Assembly (NCBI GenBank): GCA_934541015.1
Contig: CAKTDC010000003.1
Coordinates: 62,001 to 126,000, forward strand
Direction: 5' to 3'
Length of the DNA: 64,000 nt
Source: an uncultured Luteimonas sp.
Lineage (GTDB): Bacteria > Pseudomonadota > Gammaproteobacteria > Xanthomonadales > Xanthomonadaceae
The translations under genes and the position numbers were made by a program. Positions 55,298-63,425 of the stretch are shown in pieces (within the stretch, counting starts at the first letter, position 1; each line of letters starts with the position of its first letter). Below the pieces are notes generated by a model, which worked only from the letters and a program-made list of their open reading frames with translations, made no database searches and was not told where the DNA came from.

Positions 55298-55409
55298 GGA
55301 TCGTGGCTCACGGGATGATGGAACGGTTGCGCGGCAGCATCGGCAATGGCCGGTAACCGCGGCGTCAGCATACCGGCTGGCAACGGACTTAAGGACAGCC
55401 AAAAAAGGA

Positions 55410-55567
55410 GATTCTTCTCCCGAGTGCGGGGAGGATCATCAGCTCCGCCGTCGGAACGACGCCGCGCCCTGCCGGCCGGGGATCGCTCTCCGCTCGGTCA
55501 GCCCGCTGTCCGCAAGCCCCGATCCAGCTCTGATCTTTCGATTCCCCCCGCACTGGGGAGAAGAACC
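55410..55567. repeat. 158-bp palindromic element (copy B), related to copy A
   Basis: Ends GATTCTTCTCCCGAGTGCGG at the left and the near-complement (CACTGGGGAGAAGAACC) at the right. The interior shares CGCCGCGCCCTGCCGGCC, GGGGATCGCTCT and CCCCGATCCAGCTCTG with copy A in reverse orientation, but it lacks the 34-bp central hairpin arm, so it is a deletion form. It abuts the cspA terminator on one side and an A6 tract on the other. Confidence 0.8.
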
Positions 55568-55602
55568 AAAAAGAAACCCCGGACGTTTCCGCCCGGGGTT
55601 TC
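55568..55602 (-). terminator. Terminator of the cold shock gene
   Basis: On the minus strand GAAACCCCGG - gcggaaacgt - CCGGGGTTTC - TTTTT, a perfect 10-bp stem, 25 nt after the cspA stop. Its T-tract directly adjoins element B. Confidence 0.92.
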
Positions 55603-55626
55603 CGGCGATGCGAGCCGCGACCGGGT

Positions 55627-55836
55627 TTAGACGGTCTGGACTTCGTCGGCCTGCAGGCCCTTCTGGCCCTGGACGACCTTGAAGGTGACCTTCTGGCCTT
55701 CCTGCAGCGACTTGAAGCCGCTGCCCTGGATCGAACGGAAGTGGACGAACACGTCCTGGCCGCTCTCGGGGGTGATGAAGCCGAAGCCCTTGGCGTCGTT
55801 GAACCACTTGACGGTTCCGGTCTGACGTTCGGACAT
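55627..55836 (-). CDS. cspA: Cold shock protein, CspA family
   Basis: A 69-residue single cold shock domain that binds single-stranded nucleic acid. RNP1 KGFGFI and RNP2 VFVHF are intact ([20 protein letters not shown]...[10 protein letters not shown]). The start at 55836 is preceded by GAGGAG at a good distance; the longer frame to 55908 is non-homologous leader. The AT-richer 5' region could be a regulated untranslated leader as in other csp genes. Confidence 0.96.
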   Translation of the reverse strand: MSERQTGTVKWFNDAKGFGFITPESGQDVFVHFRSIQGSGFKSLQEGQKVTFKVVQGQKGLQADEVQTV

Positions 55837-56312
55837 TGTGTTACTCCTCAAAGAAAAACAGTGGATGGATACCGGCCTCCCATCTGGAAACCGGACTGTG
55901 TCTAGCAAGGGGTAACGCGAACGATGGAGCGGATCGTCCAGTTGGCCTTCGCCGCCTGGAATCTGTGATCTACCGCATCGGAGTCACGATGTACCGTGAT
56001 CCCGGCCTTGAACAGTCCGCGCACAATAGCGCACTTCGGCCCGCAAGTGTGAACGGCCGCCCTGCGCCGCCCGTCCAGCCCCCCGGCCCCTGCCCGTCCG
56101 TCCCCCGGCCGCGGGCATCCGCGGCCCGCCGCCCCCGTGCCGCCACGGCGGATCGGCAGCGACTGCCCCCTGGCGGCGGCGCGCGGCGTCACTTCCGCGG
56201 ACTCCTGACCAAATGCGTCACCCTGAACTGCGATGCCGGTCACCCTCCCGGCTGGCACGGAATCTGCTTTCCAATCTCCTGCAGACACGCATCACGTCCA
56301 GGGGAATCACAC
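55837..56312. other. 476-bp divergent gap between cspA and the 59-residue gene
   Basis: No gene is supported here. The first 150 bp are AT-richer than the rest and probably hold the cspA leader and promoter; the remainder is GC-rich and low in structure. The gap must also contain the promoter of the small gene at 56313. I find no riboswitch-like fold, and no -35/-10 pair good enough to list. Confidence 0.5.
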
Positions 56313-56492
56313 ATGAGCAACACCGATGACGCCGCCACGCACGAAGCCGTCAACCGCCTGTTCGAACTCGCCCAGGCCGGTGACGTGGGCAGCCTCGAGT
56401 TCTCCCAGCTCGATTCGCTGATCTACGAAAGCCTCGAACAGACCTACAGCGCCGAGATCATCCAGGCGCCGGTGCAGGCCCGCGCCGCCTGA
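56313..56492 (+). CDS. 59-residue orphan protein
   Basis: A small acidic protein beginning MSNTDDAATHEAVNRLFELAQAG, preceded by AGGGGAATCACAC, a good ribosome-binding site. Two predicted amphipathic helices (residues 8-22 and 30-48, LEFSQLDSLIYESLEQTYSAEII) and no Cys or membrane segment. I do not recognise the family. It is transcribed alone, convergent with the rhomboid gene. Codon use is normal for the genome. A partner-binding or regulatory peptide is possible, but nothing proves it. Confidence 0.65.
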   Translation: MSNTDDAATHEAVNRLFELAQAGDVGSLEFSQLDSLIYESLEQTYSAEIIQAPVQARAA

Positions 56493-56551
56493 TCGCCGCT
56501 TGCCCCCGCGTCCCGCGCGGGGGCCCTGCCGTCCGGCCCCGGGGCTGACGC

Positions 56552-57163
56552 CTACGGCTGCATCAGCCGTGCCGGAAAGGTGATCGCCACCGCCGGCTCC
56601 ATGGCCACCGTGAACAGCATCCCGTAGACCGCGCCCCACAGGTGGGCGCTGTGGTTGACGTTGCCGGTCCCGCGGCGGTCCATCCAGATGCTGTAGCCCA
56701 GATAGGCGATCGCGAACACGAACGCCGGGATCCCGATCGGGATCAGGAAGATGTAGATCGGCGCCCACGGCGCCAGCAGGATGAACGAGAACAGCACCGC
56801 CGAGACCGCGCCCGAGGCCCCCAGGCTGCGGTAGCCAGGGTCGTGCCGGTGGCGCAGGTAGGTCGGCAGGATCGCCACCACCACCGCCGACAGGTAGAAC
56901 AGCACGTAGCCCACGACCCCGATCCGCTCCACGAACCAGCCTTCGAGCGCCTGCCCGAAGAAGTACAGCGTGATCATGTTGAACGCCAGGTGCATGCCGT
57001 CGGCGTGGATGAAGCCATGGCTGAGCAGGCGCCCGTACTGGCCGTGGCGGGCGATGGCCGGCGGCCACAGGACCAGCCGCTCCAGCAGCGCACGATCATT
57101 GAACGCGCGCCACGACACCAGCACGGTCACGCCGATCAGCACCCAGGTGGCGATATTGTCCAT
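56552..57163 (-). CDS. Rhomboid-family intramembrane serine protease
   Basis: A 203-residue membrane protein with six hydrophobic segments and the rhomboid dyad: the Ser in GASGAVSAVLF (residue about 117) and the His in NHSAHLWGAVYG. HADGMHLAFNM in the second helix is the conserved structural motif. It cleaves transmembrane helices; its substrate is unknown. The start is 57163 (MDNIATWVLIGV). It lies 14 bp downstream of the peptide transporter gene on the same strand. Confidence 0.9.
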   Translation of the reverse strand: MDNIATWVLIGVTVLVSWRAFNDRALLERLVLWPPAIARHGQYGRLLSHGFIHADGMHLAFNMITLYFFGQALEGWFVERIGVVGYVLFYLSAVVVAILPTYLRHRHDPGYRSLGASGAVSAVLFSFILLAPWAPIYIFLIPIGIPAFVFAIAYLGYSIWMDRRGTGNVNHSAHLWGAVYGMLFTVAMEPAVAITFPARLMQP

Positions 57164-57177
57164 GGCGGGCACCGCGG

Positions 57178-58809
57178 TCAGGTGGCGACGCGGTAGTTGT
57201 CCTGCATCGGGTAGCGCCGCGCGTAGGCAGCGAACGCCAGCGCCGCGACGAAGGCGAAGCCGGCGAAGAAGAACATCAGGAAGGCCGGTTCGCTCAGCCC
57301 GGACTGCGCGATCATCGCCTTGAAGCCGTCGTTGCGCACGCCGGCGTTGGTCAGCAGCACCCACAGGCTGCCGAAGGTGCTGGTCAGGTACCAGAAGGCC
57401 ATGATCACGCCCTTCATCGCGTGCGGCGCCTGGCTGTAGGCGAACTCGAGCGCGGTGGCCGAGACCAGCACCTCGCCGAAGGTCAGCAGCAGGTAGGGCA
57501 GCGACTGCCAGGCCAGCGAGACCTCGGCGCCGCCGTCGATCCACAGCTGCAGCACGCCGGCCACGATCCACGACACGCCCGAGAAGGCGATGCCCCAGCC
57601 CATCCGCCGCAGCGCGGTGACCGTGAAGCCCATCCGCCGCAGCGCCGGGTACAGCACGAGGTTGTTGAACGGGATCAGCAGCATGACCAGCAGCGGGTTG
57701 AGCGCCTGCATCTGCGCCGGCTCCTGGATCAGCCAGCTCGGCCACCACGCCGCCTCGTGCGGGATCACCATGGCGTTGCCCTGGATGATCCAGGTCGAGG
57801 CCTTCTGGTCGAACAGCGACCAGAACGGCGTCACCAGCGCGAACACGATCAGGATCCGCAGCACTGCGCGCACGCCGTCGACCGCCGCGTCCGGGTGCCG
57901 GCCGCGGGCGCGCTCGAGCTGCAGCGAGGCGCCCCAGCCGCCGAAGGCGATCAGCACGCCCAGCGCCAGGCAGGCGGTGATGACGAAGCCGAACGAATCC
58001 GGCCACCAGGGCAGCGCCACACCCACCGCCTTGAGCGCCCACAGCGCCAGCATCAGCGCCGCGACCACGATCCCGCCCCAGGCCACCACGGTGCCGGCGT
58101 TGCCCTGCCCCGCCCGGCGCTCGCGCAGCGCGGTGCGGATCACGTTGAGGAAGGAGTCCGGGTCGTTGCCCGAGGGCGGCACGTTGACGTACTTCCGGCG
58201 GCCGGCCCAGAAGATCACCGTGGCGATGAACATCAGCACGCCCGGCACCCCGAACGCCACCGCCGGCCCGTAGTGGCGCAGCAGCAGCGGCGCGAACAGC
58301 GAGGCGAAGAACGAGCCGAAGTTGATGATCCAGTAGAACGCGTCGAAGACCACCTTGGCCTTGTCCTTGTTCGACTGGTCGAACTGGTCGCCGCAGAACG
58401 AGACCACCAGCGGCTTGATCCCGCCCGAGCCCAGCGCGATCAGGAACAGGCCGGTGAAGAAGCCGCTGCGGCTGTCCTCGAACAGCGCCAGGCAGGCGTG
58501 GCCTGCGCAGTAGATCAGCGAGAACCACAGGACGGTGTTGTACTTGCCGAAGAAGCGGTCCGACAGCCAGCCGCCGAGCAGCGGGAAGAAATACACGCCG
58601 ATCACGAAGGTGTGGAACACGTCCTTCGCCATCGCCTCGCGCTCGCTGCCCTCGGGCAGGTAGCCCAGCAGCACCGAGCTGATCAGGAACGGCACCAGGA
58701 TGTTGCGCATCCCGTAGAAGCTGAACCGCTCGCAGGCCTCGTTGCCGATGATGTACTTGATCTGGCGGGGCATCGGCCCCTGCGAGGCGGGCGTCGCGGC
58801 AGTGCTCAT
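57178..58809 (-). CDS. Proton-dependent oligopeptide transporter (POT/PTR2 family)
   Basis: A 543-residue major facilitator protein that imports di- and tripeptides with protons. The ExxERFxYYG motif appears as EACERFSFYGMR in helix 1, the PTR2 signature as FPLLGGWLSDRFFGKY, and FDAFYWIINFGSFFA follows in helix 4. About 14 transmembrane segments, with the cytoplasmic HA/HB helix region around 200-270. Peptidase genes on both sides (dcp, M14) fit a peptide-utilisation setting. Confidence 0.93.
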   Translation of the reverse strand: MSTAATPASQGPMPRQIKYIIGNEACERFSFYGMRNILVPFLISSVLLGYLPEGSEREAMAKDVFHTFVIGVYFFPLLGGWLSDRFFGKYNTVLWFSLIYCAGHACLALFEDSRSGFFTGLFLIALGSGGIKPLVVSFCGDQFDQSNKDKAKVVFDAFYWIINFGSFFASLFAPLLLRHYGPAVAFGVPGVLMFIATVIFWAGRRKYVNVPPSGNDPDSFLNVIRTALRERRAGQGNAGTVVAWGGIVVAALMLALWALKAVGVALPWWPDSFGFVITACLALGVLIAFGGWGASLQLERARGRHPDAAVDGVRAVLRILIVFALVTPFWSLFDQKASTWIIQGNAMVIPHEAAWWPSWLIQEPAQMQALNPLLVMLLIPFNNLVLYPALRRMGFTVTALRRMGWGIAFSGVSWIVAGVLQLWIDGGAEVSLAWQSLPYLLLTFGEVLVSATALEFAYSQAPHAMKGVIMAFWYLTSTFGSLWVLLTNAGVRNDGFKAMIAQSGLSEPAFLMFFFAGFAFVAALAFAAYARRYPMQDNYRVAT

Positions 58810-58953
58810 GCGGTGTCCGGTCCTGGAGGCGATGGAGGTCGAAGGCTAACCCATCCCGGCGCCGGCCGCGCGTGCGCCGGGTCACCCCGGCGGGGCGGCG
58901 CCGGCCGGCCGACGCTGGCATCATGCCGGCACCGTCAACCCGTCCGGACCGCG

Positions 58954-60753
58954 ATGAAGCACGCCCTGTTCGCCGCCACCCTCGCCCTGCTCGCCGCCCC
59001 GGCCCTCGCCCAGGCGCCCCTGACCACGCACGCCGAGCGCAGCCGCTTCGAGGAGACCGGGCCCTACGCCGAGACCCTGGCGCTGTGCGCCGCCTTCGCC
59101 GAGCGCCATCCCGACACGGTGCGCTGCTTCGACTTCGGCACCACGCCCGAGGGCCGGCCGATGGCGGCGATGGCGGTCTCGCGCAGCGGCGTGCTCAATG
59201 CCCGCGACGCGCGCGAGCGCGGGATCCCGGTGGTGCTGGTCCAGGGCGGCATCCACGCCGGCGAGATCGACGGCAAGGACGCGGGTTTCCTGGCCCTGCG
59301 CGAAGCCCTCGACGGCCGCGGCGCCAGCGCCGCGCTGGAGTCGCTGGTGTGGCTGTTCGTGCCGGTGTTCAACGTCGACGGACACGAGCGCTTCGGCGCA
59401 TGGAACCGCCCCAACCAGCGCGGGCCGAAGGAGATGGGCTGGCGCACCACCGCCCGCAACCACAACCTCAACCGCGACTACGCCAAGGCCGATGCGCCCG
59501 AGATGCGGGCGATGCTGGCGCTGGTCGAGGAGTGGGACCCGATCGCCTACGTCGACCTGCACGCGACCAACGGCGCCCGGTTCGAGCACGACATCTCGAT
59601 CCAGGTCGAGCCGGTGCACGCGGGCGACGAGGCCCTGCGCGCCGTCGGCACGGCCCTGCGCGATGCGGTGATCGCGGACCTGGCTGCGCAGGGATCGCTG
59701 CCGCTGCCGTTCTATCCCTCGTTCCAGGACTACCAGGACCCGGCCTCGGGCTTCGAGGACGGGGTGTCGCCGCCGCGGTTCTCGACCGGCTACTTCCTGC
59801 TGCGCAACCGCCTGGCCATGCTGGTGGAAACCCACTCCTGGAAGCCGTATCCGGTGCGCGTGCGCATCACCCGCAACACCATCGTCTCGGTGCTGCAGCA
59901 GGTTGCGCGCCACGGCCGCGAATGGATGGCGGTCGCGCGCGCGGCCGACGAGCGCGCCGCGGCCCTGGCCGGCGCCCCGGTGCCGCTGTCCTACCGCGCC
60001 AGCGGGGAGAGCCGGGTGATCGAGTTCCGCGGCTACGCCTACGAACGCTCGCTGTCGGAGATCTCCGGCGCAATGATGACGCGCTACGACGAGACCACTC
60101 CGGCGGTCTGGAAGGTGCCGCTGCGCGACCGCATCGTGCCCGACCTGGTGGTGAACGCGCCGGCCGCCGGCTATATCGTGCCGGCGGCCTGGGCAGACGC
60201 GGTCGAGCCGGCCCTGGCCGTGCACGGCATCGGCTTCCGCCGCCTCGGCTGCCGCGACCGCGGCGGCGCCGGCCAGTGCGGCCTTGCTCCGCCGCAGGCG
60301 CGCGAGGTGCAGGTGTTCCGCGCCACCGCGGCCACGCCCGCGGCGCAGTCGATGGAGGGGCGGCAGCGGCTGGCGGTCGAGGGCCAGTGGCGGCCGGAAT
60401 CGCTGCCGGTGCGCGACGGCGCGCTGTTCGTGCCCATCGCCCAGCCCAGGGCGCGCCTGGTCATGGCCCTGCTCGAGCCGCAGGCGCCCGATTCCCTGCT
60501 GGCCTGGGGCTGGTTCAACAACCATTTCGAGCGCAAGGAATACATGGAGGCCTACGTGGCCGAAGCGGTGGCGCGCGAGATGCTCGCCGCCGATCCGCAG
60601 CTCAGGGCCGGATTCGAACAGCGCCTGCGCGACAATCCGGCCTTCGCCGCGGATCCGGCCGCGCGCCTGGGCTTCTTCCACCGCAGGCACGGTTCATGGG
60701 ACGCGCAGTACAACCTGTATCCGATCCTGCGCACGGACCGGACGCCGCCATGA
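58954..60753 (+). CDS. M14-family zinc carboxypeptidase-like protein, secreted
   Basis: A 599-residue protein with a Sec signal (MKHALFAATLALLAAPALA). Zinc site: GGIHAGEIDGKDAG (H-x-x-E) near residue 97 and the third ligand His in YVDLHAT. The substrate-binding NHNLNRDYAKADAPEM lies between them, as in M14 peptidases, and the general-base Glu in VETHSWKPYPVR near 300. The C-terminal 280 residues form extra domains of unknown function. Overlaps the next gene by 4 bp. Confidence 0.88.
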   Translation: MKHALFAATLALLAAPALAQAPLTTHAERSRFEETGPYAETLALCAAFAERHPDTVRCFDFGTTPEGRPMAAMAVSRSGVLNARDARERGIPVVLVQGGIHAGEIDGKDAGFLALREALDGRGASAALESLVWLFVPVFNVDGHERFGAWNRPNQRGPKEMGWRTTARNHNLNRDYAKADAPEMRAMLALVEEWDPIAYVDLHATNGARFEHDISIQVEPVHAGDEALRAVGTALRDAVIADLAAQGSLPLPFYPSFQDYQDPASGFEDGVSPPRFSTGYFLLRNRLAMLVETHSWKPYPVRVRITRNTIVSVLQQVARHGREWMAVARAADERAAALAGAPVPLSYRASGESRVIEFRGYAYERSLSEISGAMMTRYDETTPAVWKVPLRDRIVPDLVVNAPAAGYIVPAAWADAVEPALAVHGIGFRRLGCRDRGGAGQCGLAPPQAREVQVFRATAATPAAQSMEGRQRLAVEGQWRPESLPVRDGALFVPIAQPRARLVMALLEPQAPDSLLAWGWFNNHFERKEYMEAYVAEAVAREMLAADPQLRAGFEQRLRDNPAFAADPAARLGFFHRRHGSWDAQYNLYPILRTDRTPP

Positions 60754-61592
60754 ACCGCCTCGCCGCCCTCGCCCTGCTCGCCTGCGCCGCGCTGCTGGCG
60801 GCCTGCGCCCAGCCCCCGCGCCCCACGCCGACGCCGGAGGACACGTTGCGGATCGTCACCCTGAACATCTACCACGACAGGGCCGAGTGGGCCCGGCGCG
60901 AGCCGCTGGTCGTGGCCGGGCTGCGCCAACTGCAGCCGGACGTGATCACGCTGCAGGAAGTGCTGCAGCACGAACAGTTGCCGAACCAGGCGCAGACCAT
61001 CGCCGACGCCCTGGGCTACCGGGTCCACTTCGTCTCCATCGATCCGGAATCCGCCGCGCGCCGCTACGGCAACGCCATCCTCACCCGGCACCACCTGCTG
61101 CACGCCGGCGCGCAGCGGCTGCAGCCGCTGGAGGATTCGCGCACCGTGGCCCACGCCAGGATCGACACCGGCAGCGCGACCGTCGATGTCTACGCCACCC
61201 ATCTGCACTGGACCCACGCGGGCGGCTCGATCCGCGAGCGCCAGGTGCGCGACCTGGTGGAGTACATCGCCGCCACCCGCGGCGATGCACCGGTGATCGT
61301 CGCCGGCGACTTCAACGCGCCGGCCGATGCACCCGAGTTCGCCCTGCTGCGCGAGGGATTCGTCGACGCCTACGGCGCGGCGCATCCGTCCGCTGGCGAC
61401 GGCACGGGCGAGGCCTATACCACCCTCAACCCCGCCTTCTTCGAGCGCCGCTCGCGCATCGACCACGTGTTCGTCGAACGTGGCCGCGTGGATGTCGTGG
61501 ACGCCGCGCGCATCCTCGATGCGGCGGGCGCCGACGGCACCTGGCCCAGCGACCACTTCGGCATATCGGCCACGCTGCGCCTGCGCCGCTGA
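60750..61592 (+). CDS. Endonuclease/exonuclease/phosphatase (EEP) family lipoprotein
   Basis: A 280-residue protein with lipobox LLAAC and a metal-dependent EEP fold: VTLNIYH, TLQEVL (metal Glu), YATHLHWTH, VIVAGDFNAPADAPEF (catalytic D-x-N) and the final SDHFGISATL. Typical for extracellular phosphodiesterases, sphingomyelinases or nucleases; the substrate cannot be chosen from sequence. Translation is coupled to the M14 gene. Confidence 0.88.
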   Translation: MNRLAALALLACAALLAACAQPPRPTPTPEDTLRIVTLNIYHDRAEWARREPLVVAGLRQLQPDVITLQEVLQHEQLPNQAQTIADALGYRVHFVSIDPESAARRYGNAILTRHHLLHAGAQRLQPLEDSRTVAHARIDTGSATVDVYATHLHWTHAGGSIRERQVRDLVEYIAATRGDAPVIVAGDFNAPADAPEFALLREGFVDAYGAAHPSAGDGTGEAYTTLNPAFFERRSRIDHVFVERGRVDVVDAARILDAAGADGTWPSDHFGISATLRLRR

Positions 61593-61617
61593 GCCCCCCT
61601 GCAACCGGAGCACCACC

Positions 61618-62322
61618 ATGTCCCTCTTCCCGCGCATCTCCCTCCCGCTGGTCCTGCTGGTCGCGCTCGCCGGCTGCCGCCCCGACGCCGGCCCGGCCGC
61701 CGACCCTGTGCCGCCCGCCCCCTCCCCCGACGCCTCCCTGGCCGACGGCGAGGCACCGCTCGAAGCCGTCTACCGCTGCGGCGACATGCTGGTGGAGGCG
61801 CTGTTCGACAACGCGGCGGGCAACGTCAGCCTGTCGATCAACGCCCGCGCGCTGGTGCTGCCGCAGACGGTGTCGGCCTCCGGCGCGCGCTACGGCGGCG
61901 AGGACGGCGCCGACGAGTTCTGGACCAAAGGCGAGGAAGCCACCTTCACCCTGGACGGCATCCGCCACGACTGCCGCATGGTCGACGAGACCACGCCCTG
62001 GGCCGAGGCGCGCGCCCGCGGCGTCGGCTTCCGCGGCCTGGGCACCGAACCGTTCTGGGCGGTCGAGGTCGACTCCGGCGATTCGCCCGCGATGCGCCTG
62101 GACCTGGAGATGGGCGGGCGCCGGCTGCTGGTCGCGCAGGCATCGCCGCTCGCCGACGGCCAGGGCTACGTCGGCCGCGCCGACGACGCCAGCGAAGTGG
62201 TCCTGCGCATCGCCGAAGGCGACTGCAGCGACGGCATGAGCGACCAGGTCTATCCGGCCAGCGTCGCTCTGCAGGTCGGCGACCGCATGCTCAGCGGCTG
62301 CGGCGCGTTCCTGGACCGCTGA
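61618..62322 (+). CDS. Lipoprotein with MliC (C-type lysozyme inhibitor) and COG3650-like domains
   Basis: A 234-residue lipoprotein: lipobox VALAGC at residue 19, Pro-rich linker, then an MliC-like domain (residues 50-125, YRCGDMLVEALFDNAAGNVSLSINARALVLPQ...YTLDG-like FTLDGIRHDC, two Cys), followed by a COG3650-like part (FRGLGTEPFWAVEVDSG...YPASVALQVGDRMLSGCGAFL). It probably protects the cell wall from lysozyme. 25 bp after the EEP gene. Confidence 0.85.
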   Translation: MSLFPRISLPLVLLVALAGCRPDAGPAADPVPPAPSPDASLADGEAPLEAVYRCGDMLVEALFDNAAGNVSLSINARALVLPQTVSASGARYGGEDGADEFWTKGEEATFTLDGIRHDCRMVDETTPWAEARARGVGFRGLGTEPFWAVEVDSGDSPAMRLDLEMGGRRLLVAQASPLADGQGYVGRADDASEVVLRIAEGDCSDGMSDQVYPASVALQVGDRMLSGCGAFLDR

Positions 62323-62440
62323 ACCGCCCGGCCGCCCGCCTCAACCGCTGCGGACGCGATCCCTCGCCGATGCAGTCGCCACCCGCCGCAGGCGGCCCGG
62401 CCACGCCCTCTCCCGACGCGCTCTCCTGACACCTGCCGCC

Positions 62441-62899
62441 TTGAAACCGTCCAGACGCCACCCGCTCCTGCTGCTGTTGCTGGCCGTCGCCCTGGTCTCG
62501 GCGGCGCTGTGGCTGCAGCGCGAGCCGGCCCCGGCCGCCGAAGCCGGAACCGGAACCGCCGCGCCCGCCGCGGCGGCGGAGCGTCCCCGGCCGGCGGACA
62601 GCGCCCCGCACTGGCCCGCCTTCCTCCCGCCCGAAGCGCGGCCGGTGCTGCGGCGGATCGCCAGCGACGGCCCGCACCCGCATCGCCAGGACGGCAGCGT
62701 CTTCCAGAACCGCGAAGGACGCCTGCCGGCGCAGCCGCGCGGCTACTACCGCGAATACACCGTCGACACCCCCGGGCTGAACCACCGCGGCGCGCGGCGC
62801 ATCGTCACCGGAGGCCACCCGCCCGCGGTCTACTACTACACCGGCGACCACTACGGCAGCTTCCGCCGCTTCGACCCGCCCGGGGAGTCCGCGCCATGA
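62441..62899 (+). CDS. Barnase/RNase T1-type secreted ribonuclease
   Basis: A 152-residue protein: N-terminal membrane/signal segment (residues 8-25), Ala/Pro-rich linker, and a guanyl-preferring RNase domain (residues 55-145). Catalytic residues are recognisable by pattern: Glu in GYYREYTVDTPG, Arg in NHRGARRIVTGG, His in YTGDHYGSFRRF. It starts at a TTG (62441); no ATG or GTG gives a full signal segment, and no clear Shine-Dalgarno is seen, so expression may be low. The stop overlaps the barstar-like gene (ATGA). Confidence 0.88.
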   Translation: MKPSRRHPLLLLLLAVALVSAALWLQREPAPAAEAGTGTAAPAAAAERPRPADSAPHWPAFLPPEARPVLRRIASDGPHPHRQDGSVFQNREGRLPAQPRGYYREYTVDTPGLNHRGARRIVTGGHPPAVYYYTGDHYGSFRRFDPPGESAP

Positions 62900-63345
62900 C
62901 CGCATCCGGCTTCGAATCCGGCCTGTTCGCCCCCGGCCTCGCCGGCGTCCACGCGGTTCCCGACGACGAGCTGCCGATGGTCGCCATGGCTGCGGTCGAC
63001 GCCGGCCTGCGCCCGACCTGGATCGATCTGGCGCACTGCAGCGGCAAGTCCATGCTGCTGCTGCGCATGGCGGTGGCGCTGGACGCCCCGTCCGGCAGCG
63101 GCCGCAACTGGGACGCGCTGTCGGACCTGCTGCGCGACCTCGGCTGGCTCGACGCCCCCGGCGGGCACGCCCTGCTGCTGGCCTTCGCCGGCGACCTGCG
63201 CGAGGCCGCGCCCGCCGACTTCGACACCCTGCTGTCGATCCTGCACGAAGCCGTGGAGTCCTGGGCCGGCACTGACACCCCCCTGTGGGTCTTCCTCGGC
63301 CTGGCCGGAAGCGGGGTCGAATCCTCCGGAGACGACGACGCGTGA
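62896..63345 (+). CDS. Barstar-family ribonuclease inhibitor
   Basis: A 149-residue protein with the barstar core SGRNWDALSDLLRDLGWL (residues 71-90) and flanking helices (SMLLLRMAVALD, DFDTLLSILHEAVESW). It would bind and neutralise any RNase left in the cytoplasm. The 4-bp overlap with the RNase gene ensures coupled synthesis. It carries an N-terminal extension of about 40 residues compared with barstar from Bacillus. Confidence 0.9.
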   Translation: MTASGFESGLFAPGLAGVHAVPDDELPMVAMAAVDAGLRPTWIDLAHCSGKSMLLLRMAVALDAPSGSGRNWDALSDLLRDLGWLDAPGGHALLLAFAGDLREAAPADFDTLLSILHEAVESWAGTDTPLWVFLGLAGSGVESSGDDDA

Positions 63346-63425
63346 GCCCGCGTTGCCCACGTCTGCGCGATGCAGGGGCGCGGCGCTAGCCAGGCCCCGG
63401 CTCCATGGCGCTCCGGCAGCGGCGC

